Of a stretch of 31,840 nt of DNA, positions 23,358-31,545 are shown piece after piece. Position 1 is the stretch's first letter, and the number at the start of each line of letters is the position of its first letter. Position numbers and translations under genes: made by a program. Under the pieces are notes generated by a model, which had not been told where the DNA came from, did no database searches, and saw only the letters and a list, made by a program, of their open reading frames with translations. Origin of the DNA: a virus; the IMG/VR virus record IMGVR_UViG_3300047470_000535, positions 1-31,840 of that record. One strand, given 5' to 3'.

Positions 23358-24835
23358 GGTAATTCCTTGTCATCAATAGGCTCGATGGCATCAAGAGTCG
23401 TGTAGTTGAGACCGAGGCCAGTGGATCTGGCGAGGTCGGCAGCGTTTTCAGCGTCGATGGTTTCGGCGTCGTAACCGTTGCGCAGACACATTTCACTGCG
23501 CGAACCAAAGCCCGCCTGCACTTCCATCCTCCGCGCCTGTACGTCCTGCACCGGCTGGATGTAGGCCCAGCCTTGCGGTACCCAACGTGTGCGCAGGTAT
23601 TCGCGGCGCCGTTGCGCGTAGTCCTCCAGCACCAGCGCGCCGGACAGCACCGCCATGTCCATCCAAGCAGCCCGCACCGGGCGACAAAGCTGATGCACGT
23701 ACACGCCGAATTGCAGTTGCTCCAGGCGGCGCCGAAACTCGTTGAGCACCACCCGCAGCGCCCGGTCGTTGACCTCGCGCATGTCGCCGGTGAGGATTTC
23801 GTAAGGCGTGCCCGAACCCGCCGCCGCCGCCATCAGCTGCTGCCGCATGAAGTCCGGGTAGTTATTGCCGGCGTCTGGTGGCTTGGAGAACTCCACCTCT
23901 TCACCTGGCCCCAGCTCCTGCATGGTGCCGGGCTCCAGGGCCACCATCGGTGTGAAACCGTCGCGGTCAACGTTCAATGGCATTCCAGTAACGGGATCGC
24001 GAGGCTGCTGCATTGCCTCCGGTGCCGGGCGCTTGATGAAGCCCGCGAACAGGTTCGCCACCTCCTGCCGGAACAGCACCGCGTCGTCGTAGTTGTCGAG
24101 ACTGCGCAGGCGTTTCAACACTGGAGCCAGACGCGGCACGCCGCGCAACTGCCCAGGCTCCATCGGTTCGAAGATGTGCAGCACCTGTGTTGCCGGTACG
24201 CGCACCAACTGGTTGTAACCGGCGCTCAGCGACGATGAATCGCGTGGGTGCGACAAGTACATCCAGTACGCCACCCGCTTGCCGGCTGGGTTGAACTCAA
24301 TCCCGGCGCGGATCACGTTGCCGTTTTTGGCCGTCTCGAACTTGTCGTGAGGGACAAACTCAGGCGCCAACGCCTGCAACTGCAGCGGCACCGCTAAACC
24401 TTCGTTCGGGCTGCGCGGTCGCAACCGCACAAAGCATTCACCGGCAGTTTCCACGGTGCGCGCCACCAGGGCCTGCATGCCGTAGAAGTCGGTCAGTTCG
24501 TCGGCGTCCGCCTCATCCACCCAGTCATCCCACAGCTGCTGCTTGAGTTTGCGCAGTGCCGCATCGTCCGTGGTCGGCCTGGGTGTAATGCCCGTGCCGA
24601 TCAGGTTGCTGACGCGCTTGTCGATGACGTTGAACGCGTACGGGTCATTGCGCACCGCCGCCCGCGAGCGAGCCCGCAGGTTGCGCAGGGCCGGGGTGTT
24701 GATGCTATTGATGCCGTTGTCGGTGGCTTCCCAACTGGCCGAACGACGGCCCTCTCCGGCGCCTTCGTAGCTGGCCTTGATGTTCGACGGCAGCAAGAAT
24801 CCGTTACGGGTTAGCGTCGGATAATGTCGGGCCAT
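23354..24835 (-). CDS. B: Portal protein, lambda gpB family
   Basis: A 493-residue lambda-type portal forming the DNA entry ring. It has SWEATDNGINSINTPALRNL, DPYAFNVIDKRVSNLIGTGI and VALEPGTMQELGPGEEVEFS, all typical of the family, and AAGGG before the ATG. Its start overlaps the gpW stop (TAATG). Confidence 0.95.
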   Translation of the reverse strand: MARHYPTLTRNGFLLPSNIKASYEGAGEGRRSASWEATDNGINSINTPALRNLRARSRAAVRNDPYAFNVIDKRVSNLIGTGITPRPTTDDAALRKLKQQLWDDWVDEADADELTDFYGMQALVARTVETAGECFVRLRPRSPNEGLAVPLQLQALAPEFVPHDKFETAKNGNVIRAGIEFNPAGKRVAYWMYLSHPRDSSSLSAGYNQLVRVPATQVLHIFEPMEPGQLRGVPRLAPVLKRLRSLDNYDDAVLFRQEVANLFAGFIKRPAPEAMQQPRDPVTGMPLNVDRDGFTPMVALEPGTMQELGPGEEVEFSKPPDAGNNYPDFMRQQLMAAAAGSGTPYEILTGDMREVNDRALRVVLNEFRRRLEQLQFGVYVHQLCRPVRAAWMDMAVLSGALVLEDYAQRRREYLRTRWVPQGWAYIQPVQDVQARRMEVQAGFGSRSEMCLRNGYDAETIDAENAADLARSTGLGLNYTTLDAIEPIDDKELP

Positions 24836-25041
24836 TAGATTCCCTTGCCTCCATGGGTTAGCCGGATCACGCGGGAGCGCGGCCCAGCGGCTTGGCTCAA
24901 CGATGTGCGGATCTCGTCGCGGGCCTTTAGCAATTCGTCGATAGAGCGGTATTCCACCGTGCGGTCGCTGTAGCGCACGGTCTTTTCACCGCGTGCAATG
25001 GCGCGCTCGATGGCTTCGAGGTGCTTCGGGGTAAACGACAT
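24835..25041 (-). CDS. W: Head-tail joining protein gpW (lambda)
   Basis: A 68-residue gpW-family connector: TPKHLEAIERAIARGEKTVR, then YSDRTVEYRSIDELLKARDE. It closes the filled head and makes the site for gpFII. It lies between the large terminase and the portal exactly as in lambda, with a 1-nt gap to the terminase stop. Confidence 0.93.
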   Translation of the reverse strand: MSFTPKHLEAIERAIARGEKTVRYSDRTVEYRSIDELLKARDEIRTSLSQAAGPRSRVIRLTHGGKGI

Positions 25042-25042
25042 A

Positions 25043-27067
25043 TCAACGTCTCTTCAGGTAACCGCTGGTGGAGCTGCGGCGTTGTGTGGGTGCAGCGGGG
25101 CGCGGTTGGGACACAGGTGCTGCAGGTGGCGGTGCAGGTAGCGACTGACGCGCCGCAACCGGTGCCGGTGTTTTGTCAGCGTCGACGCGCTCGCCTTGTA
25201 CGGGCTTGACGCCCAACACATCGTCGAACAAACCGGACTGAGCCAGCGCCTGGCGCACCCGCTCCCAGTCGTGTTCCTGGTAGCGGTTGATGCCCAGGTA
25301 ATGCGCCATCGCCAGGCAGTACACCATCAGGTCGAGCGCTTCGTTGCGTTCGGCCTTGCCCTTGACCCACTCGATACGCTTGTAGCCTTTGACGTACCGG
25401 GCGACCTTGCGCTCGGCCACGCACTGGGCGAAGAACTCGTCCGGCAGGTCATTGGCAAAGTGCAGCGAACCGGGACCGTCCTCGAAGGCGTAGCGGTTGT
25501 AGATCCAGTCCTTCGCGGTGTCGGTACCGACAAACCACAGCTCGGCGCCGCCACGTTCGGTCTGACCCTTCCATGTCACATCGACCATGGACGGTCGTTG
25601 AGCAATCACCGGTTTGCCAGGCTTACTCGCGCCCTTAATGGCGAAGATGTTGCGCCAGCGCCGCACACGGCAGAACTGGTACACCTCGTCGGTGTGGTGA
25701 CCGCCGGAGTCGACGCCCGTCGCCAGGATCGCCAACGCGACACCGCACGGGTGCCGATATCGAACCTTGAGTTTTTCGTCCAATACCGCCCAGGTGCGCT
25801 CATCGGCAGGATCGCCCCATATCACCTGGTGGTCGACCACCCAACGTTCCATGCCGACACCGAAGCCCATCACCATCAGCTCCAGGCGGTTGGCCTGGAC
25901 ATCGACGGCGCCCGTCAGCATCAGCACGCCCACCGGCATGCTGCCGAGGGTGTAGGTTTCCAGCCGTGCCCGAGCGACCAGCACTTCAGCCTTGGTCTGC
26001 TCTTGTGCGCTGTCCCAGACCTTAGCGAGACGGGTGTTGTAGAACACCTGCATCAGGCCCATGTCGCCCTTGGCTTGAGCCTTCTTGGCGTCTTCGAACT
26101 CCTCGGCAAGCGAGGCCCAGTCCTTCCAACCAATCGGCGAATAGAGCGCGTTCAGGTGGAAACCCACCGTCTTGCCATCGCCGCTGCCATGGGCACGCCA
26201 CTCGCCATGGGCGAGCATGTCGGTCTTGTGATGCTCCTCAATCAGGACGTCACATCCAGGCGCGGCGCACTGATAGTGAACCGTGCTGTAGTCCTTGCTG
26301 TAGAGCAGCCGCTCCCACTCCAGCACCTGCATATGCCCGCAGGTGGGGCATGGCACGTAGTAGTAACGCTGGTCGCTGGACTCGAACAGGTCCGAGATCC
26401 GCGAGGCGCCCTTGATCGTCGGCGAGCTGGAGAAGTAGATTTTGGCGTTGCGCCCAAAGTTGGTCGCCCGGGTTTCCGCCAGAACGATGGGGTCACCTTC
26501 CTGGCCGACATCGTTTTCCCAACGGTCGACCTCATCGCCGTAGATGTAGCGTGCCGACAGCTCGGATAGGTTGGCTGCCGAGCCCGCCGTGGTGACGTAC
26601 AAGGCGCCGCCCTCGAACTCCTTGGTGTCCATGGTGTTACGGGCATCTCGCGAGCGACTGGCCGCTACACGCTTCGCCAGTTCCGGGGTGGCCTTGATCG
26701 TCTTGCTGATCCGCCCGGAGACCCGCTTGGACAGGCTCAGACTGGGCAACAGCGCCAGAATGTTGGATGGTGCCATGTGAATCAGGCCGCCCATCCAGTT
26801 CAAAGCGATCTGAGTTTTCATCAGCTGCGAAGCCACCATGGTGACCACTCGCCGGCACGGGTGGGCCGGCGACAGGCAGCGCATGGGCTCGCGAGCGTAA
26901 GGCGTCCGTTCGGTCCGATACTGGCCGGGCTCAGGCGCGCCGGTATCTCGCGGGATGCGCATGTACTCGTCGGCCCACTCGTCGATCCAGAGGTCTGGAT
27001 CAGGTCGCAGCCCACGGAAATACGCCTCACGGTACGCACGGTCACCGTCAGGAAATTCCGTGGTCAT
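25043..27067 (-). CDS. A: Terminase large subunit, lambda gpA family
   Basis: A 674-residue packaging ATPase/nuclease. A deviant Walker A, ASQLMKT, lies at residues 79-85 and Walker B YIYGDEVDRW at 174-183. A Cys motif (CPTCGH, then CAAPGC) and the nuclease region with TGVDSGGHHTDEVYQF follow. The C-terminal ~60 residues are Pro/Ala-rich. This class usually cuts at cos sites. The gene is 3 nt from the small subunit. Confidence 0.95.
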   Translation of the reverse strand: MTTEFPDGDRAYREAYFRGLRPDPDLWIDEWADEYMRIPRDTGAPEPGQYRTERTPYAREPMRCLSPAHPCRRVVTMVASQLMKTQIALNWMGGLIHMAPSNILALLPSLSLSKRVSGRISKTIKATPELAKRVAASRSRDARNTMDTKEFEGGALYVTTAGSAANLSELSARYIYGDEVDRWENDVGQEGDPIVLAETRATNFGRNAKIYFSSSPTIKGASRISDLFESSDQRYYYVPCPTCGHMQVLEWERLLYSKDYSTVHYQCAAPGCDVLIEEHHKTDMLAHGEWRAHGSGDGKTVGFHLNALYSPIGWKDWASLAEEFEDAKKAQAKGDMGLMQVFYNTRLAKVWDSAQEQTKAEVLVARARLETYTLGSMPVGVLMLTGAVDVQANRLELMVMGFGVGMERWVVDHQVIWGDPADERTWAVLDEKLKVRYRHPCGVALAILATGVDSGGHHTDEVYQFCRVRRWRNIFAIKGASKPGKPVIAQRPSMVDVTWKGQTERGGAELWFVGTDTAKDWIYNRYAFEDGPGSLHFANDLPDEFFAQCVAERKVARYVKGYKRIEWVKGKAERNEALDLMVYCLAMAHYLGINRYQEHDWERVRQALAQSGLFDDVLGVKPVQGERVDADKTPAPVAARQSLPAPPPAAPVSQPRPAAPTQRRSSTSGYLKRR

Positions 27068-27070
27068 AGG

Positions 27071-27673
27071 TCAGCTCGTCGTCATCGCTCGTTCAAGGTC
27101 GGAGGAGGACATGCGCTCAGCCTCTTCCAGTGATTTACGGAGTGTTGCCGTCAGGTGTTTTTCGATGTCCCAAGGGTCGGTCATCACTGACAGCTTGTGG
27201 GACAGCTGGGGCAGCAGGCCGAACAACTGATCACGCAGATGTCGCCCGGCGTTGTATGCCCCAAGCTCCACCGCGTCCCTGGCAACCAGCGAGCCCTGCG
27301 CCTTGTGCAGCTCGATCTCAGCCAGTTGCGCCAGGTTGTATTCGCGCATGGCGCGAGCCTTTTGGAAGTCGTGGCCCTTGGCGCCGACAGCAATAGGCTG
27401 CTGCGGCGCAGCCGTGTTAGTCGGCTCGACCAGGGGGGACAGTTGACTGTAAACGTCACGTTGGATCCGGTCCTGCTGGTGTCGAGCCGCGACGGCGGCC
27501 TTGCTGGGGTCGGCGGTTTCGAGGATCAGCGCTTCGGTTGCCAGCACGTCCACCATCTTGCCGTCAGGCGATAGCACCAGGCGGTTGTTGCCTTTGAGCC
27601 AAGTGATGTAGCTCGGCGTCCTGCCGATGCGAGCCGCGAAAGCGCTTTTAGACAGAAAGAGTGGATCCGTCAT
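27071..27673 (-). CDS. Terminase small subunit
   Basis: A 200-residue DNA-recognition subunit. The N-terminal part (LSKSAFAARIGRTPSYITWL) looks like a helix-turn-helix, as in lambda Nu1, and the C-terminal helices (EIELHKAQGSLVARDAVELG, RKSLEEAERMSSSDLE) would contact the large subunit. A strong AAGGAGG precedes the ATG. Four related TTTCAA-type motifs lie just upstream. Confidence 0.85.
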   Translation of the reverse strand: MTDPLFLSKSAFAARIGRTPSYITWLKGNNRLVLSPDGKMVDVLATEALILETADPSKAAVAARHQQDRIQRDVYSQLSPLVEPTNTAAPQQPIAVGAKGHDFQKARAMREYNLAQLAEIELHKAQGSLVARDAVELGAYNAGRHLRDQLFGLLPQLSHKLSVMTDPWDIEKHLTATLRKSLEEAERMSSSDLERAMTTS

Positions 27674-27878
27674 AAGCCCTCCTTTTCAACGGCTTTTCAA
27701 TGGAAACCTTTCAATTTCAATGGATTGAATTTCAGTAAGCTGGCAGCCCATCCGCTAACGCTTTCCCGCGGGTTTCATGCCCCGTACCCCTCAAATACCG
27801 CCAGGGTCCCCGGCGACTTTCGGCGCACCATTTTGATTCGCTCCGCTACAGGCCACGTATTCCGTGGCCTCCTGCGCA
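27674..27878. other. Gap between holin and terminase with repeats: possible packaging-site region
   Basis: No gene is seen. A perfect 7-bp hairpin (27851-27869, GGCCACG/CGTGGCC) follows the holin stop without a T run. Near the terminase gene are four related motifs (plus strand TTTCAAC 27684, TTTCAATGG 27695, TTTCAAT 27709, TTTCAATGG 27715). In lambda-like phages cos and the small-terminase sites lie at this position. Assignment here is inference. Confidence 0.4.
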
Positions 27879-28223
27879 TCATGCCTGACCGCTTCCCGAG
27901 GGCGGCACATCGCACACGCCCAACCGCTTGGCGGCCCAGCGTTCGTACAAGCCAATCGCGACATCAGCGCCGGCCATCGCCGTGAGGCAGCCAATGCTGC
28001 CCGCCGCCAGTACCGACATGCCCGATGCATGCAACAACATCATGGTGGAGAGCCCACAGACCACGCAGGCACCGGACCGAAGGAGCAACCGGCGAATCAA
28101 TGACCAGCCGCTTACCCCGGCTTTGTCTGCCCGCCATGCCTCGCCCGATATCCCGCCGACCAGGGACAGCACGATCACCATCCAGATCGGCATATCAATA
28201 AGCGCTTGCTGCTCGTTCGTCAT
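27879..28223 (-). CDS. Phage holin (three membrane spans)
   Basis: A 114-residue product from ATG 28223. Hydrophobic spans lie at about residues 11-26 (MPIWMVIVLSLVGGIS), 51-66 (GACVVCGLSTMMLLHA) and 69-90 (MSVLAAGSIGCLTAMAGADVAIG minus its last residues), with positive residues between, as in class I holins of Pseudomonas phages. It would form the lesion that releases the endolysin encoded 20 kb away. It is the first gene after the terminator at 28243 and so the first late gene. The ribosome site is weak. Confidence 0.8.
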   Translation of the reverse strand: MTNEQQALIDMPIWMVIVLSLVGGISGEAWRADKAGVSGWSLIRRLLLRSGACVVCGLSTMMLLHASGMSVLAAGSIGCLTAMAGADVAIGLYERWAAKRLGVCDVPPSGSGQA

Positions 28224-28242
28224 CGCCCTACCCCATAAACGC

Positions 28243-28267
28243 AAAAACCCGGCGCAATGGCCGGGTT
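28243..28267 (-). terminator. Strong intrinsic terminator upstream of the late genes
   Basis: On the minus strand, a perfect 8-bp stem (AACCCGGC/GCCGGGTT) with a 6-nt loop runs into five T. It stands between the Q-like gene and the holin, so late transcription from the right must pass it. This is the position of the lambda tR' terminator that Q overcomes. Confidence 0.75.
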
Positions 28268-28750
28268 TAGTGTGGTGGTGAGTCCCGCTGCTTGCGGTCG
28301 CACCTATCGAAGATGGGTACTTTTTACAGGTGGATTTTACTGGCAGCAAGCTGGTTTTAATGCCATGGCGCAATACGGGTGCTATACGGGTAGGACGCAG
28401 GTGCAACGGAGGGACAACGCATTCAATCGGCTATCGCTTCTGGTGCCCTGTCCTGCCTGTCCCACTATTCAGAATCGAAGTAGGACAGCTACAGGCGCCT
28501 AAATTCGGGGCTTCGCCCAACTGTCCTACCTTATTTAACTTTCTCTTGTGTATAGATAGAAAGCTAAAAGCACGCGTGCGCGCCATGGGCGCGAATACGT
28601 GCCCGCTATGCTCATGTGTGCGTGGGGCGGGTGAAGGTTGGACGGTAGGACAGCCCAGCAACGGCGAGGCCTGCGCCTGTCCAACTGCGCTAAATGCGAG
28701 TCGGACAAGGCCGGACAGTAGGACAGAGGCACGCGGAGTGACGCCGAGGG
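28268..28750. promoter_or_regulatory. Gene-free repeat-rich region between Q-like gene and late genes
   Basis: No coding frame is convincing on either strand. The region carries many copies of a GTAGGACAG-like motif in both directions (28390, 28448, 28457, 28480, 28521, 28637, 28645, 28677, 28700, 28711, 28718). There is an AT-rich patch at 28530-28572 in an otherwise GC-rich stretch. The late promoter recognised by the antiterminator should lie here; no clear -35/-10 pair was found. Confidence 0.5.
28390..28726. repeat. Dispersed GTAGGACAG repeats
   Basis: Exact GTAGGACAG occurs at 28480-28488, 28645-28653 and 28718-28726, and its complement CTGTCCTAC at 28521-28529. Variants such as GTAGGACGC, CTGTCCTGC, CTGTCCCAC, CTGTCCAAC, GTTGGAC and GTCGGACA fill the spaces. 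They lie in non-coding DNA. Confidence 0.85.
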
Positions 28751-29116
28751 TCATGCAGCTTTCCCCATCAGCATCCCTTGGATGAACACATGGGCGTCAT
28801 GCAGCCGCATGTAATAGGTTCTTGAGCTGCAGGCGCAGTGCAACAGCTTCTGCGAGAGGAAGCTTTCATGGTTGCAGTAGTGCTCCCAAACGACCAGGGC
28901 AAGACGGGGCGGCAGGTGCTTCTTGACGATCAGCTCGATATCCACAGATTCATCCAGCAGCACCCGACTGCCGCGAGTGCCGCGTATCAGCTCACCCTTG
29001 CACTCCATCAGCATAGCGATCATGTTGCCGCCACTCGGCCCGCCAGTGTTCTCCGGCACAGGCGAATGCAGATCCTGCGCCCACAGCTTGAGCATCTCGT
29101 CGATTCGCTTAATCAT
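28751..29116 (-). CDS. Q-type late antitermination protein (probable)
   Basis: A 121-residue product resembling the Q82 class of antiterminators in length and pattern: MIKRIDEMLKLWAQDL at the start, GGPSGGNMIAMLMECKG, a VDIELIVKKHLPPRLALVVWEHY helix, then CNHESFLSQKL and YYMRLHDAHVFIQGMLM at the end. Position supports it: last gene of the early/replication block, with a terminator and the late genes next. Q proteins load on RNA polymerase near the late promoter. Its start overlaps the primase stop by 8 nt. Confidence 0.65.
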   Translation of the reverse strand: MIKRIDEMLKLWAQDLHSPVPENTGGPSGGNMIAMLMECKGELIRGTRGSRVLLDESVDIELIVKKHLPPRLALVVWEHYCNHESFLSQKLLHCACSSRTYYMRLHDAHVFIQGMLMGKAA

Positions 29117-31328
29117 CGAAGCAAGACTCCTCTATCACCGACTGCTGCAACGCAGAGATACGCCCCCAGCCCGCAGGCTTTTCATAGGCCCATGGGCGTA
29201 CCCCGCTTTTCGGCAATGCCGGCATGCGACGCTTCCGCCAGCCCAGCCGGTGCATGATCGCCCCGACCCGCATCTGCTCAGGCTTGCCCCAATGGCCAAA
29301 GTCCAGCTTCAGCGCCTGGGTCAGGATCTCGTTGCCGGTTGCGGTTTCGCCAATCTGCGACTCTTCCAACCAGGTCAGGATTGGACCTTCCCATTCATCA
29401 ACCACGAAGCGCTCGTCCTGGGCCTCGGCGAACATCCAGGATTCGTCCTTGGTCACCCACCAGATATCGCCGGCTTCAAAGCAGAACAGCGCCTCAGCCC
29501 ATAGCTGGTCGCGGATCTCGCGCAGGGTATCCAGGTCGACCTTGTTGCAGAATACCGGCCAATAACGACGATTACCCGTGGCGTCCTTGAGGTATTCCTC
29601 TTGGTTGGTGGTACCTACGAACACACACTGGCGTGGCACGTCATTTGTTCTGCGGCCATAGCTCTCGCGGTAGGTGTCGGTGGACGCCGAGAAGAACTGT
29701 TTGGCCTTAGTACTTTCCGCCTTGTTGAAACTGTCCAGCTCCCCCAGCTCAACGATCCACTTGCCGCGAATCGCCTGGAAGCTGTCCTTGTCGCCGAGGG
29801 CAAAAGGCGTATCCATAAACCATTCGCCACCCAGTACGCCCATGGCAGTGGACTTACCAGCGCCCTGCCCGCCTTCGAGGATCATCACCGAGTCGGCCTT
29901 ACAGCCCGGGCGCATCACACGGGCAACCGCCGAGATCGGCCAGCGCTTTCCGACTTTGGCCGAGTAATCCGTAGGCTGGACGCCCAGCACATCGGTCAGC
30001 CAGGTTTCCAGCCGGGGCACGCGGTCCCATTCCAGTTTCTCCAGATACTCGCGCACCGGGTGAAAGGAATGGTCGTGGGCAACAACGCTGACCGCCTCGA
30101 TTACATGGGACGCCTTGACCCGAAGGTTGTACTGCTGCGCGAGCCACTTCATCACCCGCATGTCGTCGATGTCGGCCCAATCACCGGCACCGCCGCCAAA
30201 GGGCGCTGACCGCAGCTTGACGATTTTGGAGCTGAACACGCTGTAACCGATGACGCCGGCCCAGCGTTCGTCATTGCCCAGAATCAGTTCGACGTTTTGC
30301 ATGTGCGCGATCAGGGAGCCGTTTTCGGTGCGGGCAAGTTGATCCTTCCAACCACCAGCTGCTGGAGGCTTGACCACCGCCAGCACCTGGCGGCGGACGG
30401 CCTCCAACCCTTCGGCGATGTGCAGGTCGTTGAAGTCGGTCCACTTGATTTCACGCTCGCCGGAGAAGACGGGTGCGACTACCTGGCCACCGACAATCAG
30501 TGCGGCGTTGCTGGCCTTCTCTTCGCCGGGGTTCCAAGGATCGCCGCTGGGGCGTTTGGTCTTCCAGTCATCATCACGACAAATGATCAGCGGGCAGCCC
30601 GGGAAGCGCTCGCGCATGGCCTTTGAGACTGGCAACAGGTTACCGGCATCGAAGGCGATGGCGACCGTCAGCGAAGTCGCCATGTGCAGGCTGGCGCCCG
30701 TGGCGTAGCCCTCACACACCAGCACCGGCTCACCCGGTTCAGGGTGCGGGCCGATCAAGTGGAAGGCGCCTTCTTTCGACATTCCGTAGGGCCAGTAGGC
30801 CTTGTCACGCCCGGTGTCCTCCTGCTTTGCCGGGAAGATCACCTGCAGGCCAACGATCTGGTCGCGCACGTTGCACATAGGCACCAAAAATGCGCCGGTA
30901 CGTGGCGCATAGCGAACCTTGAAGCCGACGATCTGCTTTCGATCCAGGTAGGCGCTCTTACCCTTCTCGGGCATGCGCTTGAACAAAGCCGCTGCACGGC
31001 TGGCCGCTCGACGTGAGGCATTCGCCGCGACCTCGGCAGCCTTACGCTTGGCCTCTTCCTGGCGAGCGCGCATGACTTCGCGCTCCTCGGGGCTCATACG
31101 CCCGGCCTTGACCTTGATCTTCTGAGACTCACCGGATCGCCAATCACCGAAGCTGCCGAAGATCAACGTTCCGTTTTTCTCGGTGACATGCTCGTGGACC
31201 ACGTACCAGCCGTTTTTTTCCTTGCCCTTGTCCTGGGAGGTTTTGCAACGGGTCAGCTTGCCGAACACCAAGGGTTGATCAGGCTCCAAGCCGTAATCAG
31301 AGAATTGATTGAATACCTCATCGAGCAT
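29109..31328 (-). CDS. Toprim primase fused to VirE-type helicase
   Basis: A 739-residue replication protein. After an Arg/Ala-rich coiled segment (about 80-120), the Toprim part shows VLVCEGYATGAS and IICRDDDWK. The C-terminal half is a VapE/VirE ATPase with the P-loop EGGQGAGKST, then GKWIVELGELDSFNKAE and VGTTNQEEYLKDATGNRRYW. It probably primes and unwinds phage DNA. The ATG has GGAAGG upstream and overlaps the preceding gene's stop. Confidence 0.92.
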   Translation of the reverse strand: MLDEVFNQFSDYGLEPDQPLVFGKLTRCKTSQDKGKEKNGWYVVHEHVTEKNGTLIFGSFGDWRSGESQKIKVKAGRMSPEEREVMRARQEEAKRKAAEVAANASRRAASRAAALFKRMPEKGKSAYLDRKQIVGFKVRYAPRTGAFLVPMCNVRDQIVGLQVIFPAKQEDTGRDKAYWPYGMSKEGAFHLIGPHPEPGEPVLVCEGYATGASLHMATSLTVAIAFDAGNLLPVSKAMRERFPGCPLIICRDDDWKTKRPSGDPWNPGEEKASNAALIVGGQVVAPVFSGEREIKWTDFNDLHIAEGLEAVRRQVLAVVKPPAAGGWKDQLARTENGSLIAHMQNVELILGNDERWAGVIGYSVFSSKIVKLRSAPFGGGAGDWADIDDMRVMKWLAQQYNLRVKASHVIEAVSVVAHDHSFHPVREYLEKLEWDRVPRLETWLTDVLGVQPTDYSAKVGKRWPISAVARVMRPGCKADSVMILEGGQGAGKSTAMGVLGGEWFMDTPFALGDKDSFQAIRGKWIVELGELDSFNKAESTKAKQFFSASTDTYRESYGRRTNDVPRQCVFVGTTNQEEYLKDATGNRRYWPVFCNKVDLDTLREIRDQLWAEALFCFEAGDIWWVTKDESWMFAEAQDERFVVDEWEGPILTWLEESQIGETATGNEILTQALKLDFGHWGKPEQMRVGAIMHRLGWRKRRMPALPKSGVRPWAYEKPAGWGRISALQQSVIEESCFDD

Positions 31329-31545
31329 GGCGGGCCTTCCTGGCTTCGTCGATGGATTGGCACGTCACACAGTGGGTGCAGCCAGGGATCGCTACTCGAC
31401 GCGCCAACGGGATCGGCGTGTCGCAGCTTTCGCAGAACATGAAAGAATGTGCAGCAGTTGCGGTTTTATTCGCATTGCGTGCTGCAAGCGCCTGATCCAT
31501 CCGCTCTTGCACCAGGTCGTTGGCAAAATCGATAACGTCAGCCAC
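31318..31545 (-). CDS. TraR/DksA-type zinc finger protein
   Basis: A 75-residue protein read from GTG 31545. It has an N-terminal helix (DFANDLVQERMDQALAARNA) and a four-Cys zinc site, Cys38-x2-Cys41 (FCESCDTPIPLARR) with Cys59-x2-Cys62 (CVTCQSIDEARK), typical of phage TraR/DksA proteins that bind the RNA polymerase secondary channel. It overlaps both neighbours by a few nt. Confidence 0.88.
   Translation of the reverse strand: MADVIDFANDLVQERMDQALAARNANKTATAAHSFMFCESCDTPIPLARRVAIPGCTHCVTCQSIDEARKARHAR

Noticed and set aside
25196-26569. Long plus-strand open frame opposite the large terminase gene
   Set aside because: Antisense shadow of a well-supported terminase. No ribosome site, and a His/Arg/Gln-rich composition.
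28330-28785. Plus-strand open frame through the repeat-rich region
   Set aside because: The frame is Cys/Arg-rich, lacks a ribosome site and follows the repeated GGACAG motifs. The region looks regulatory.
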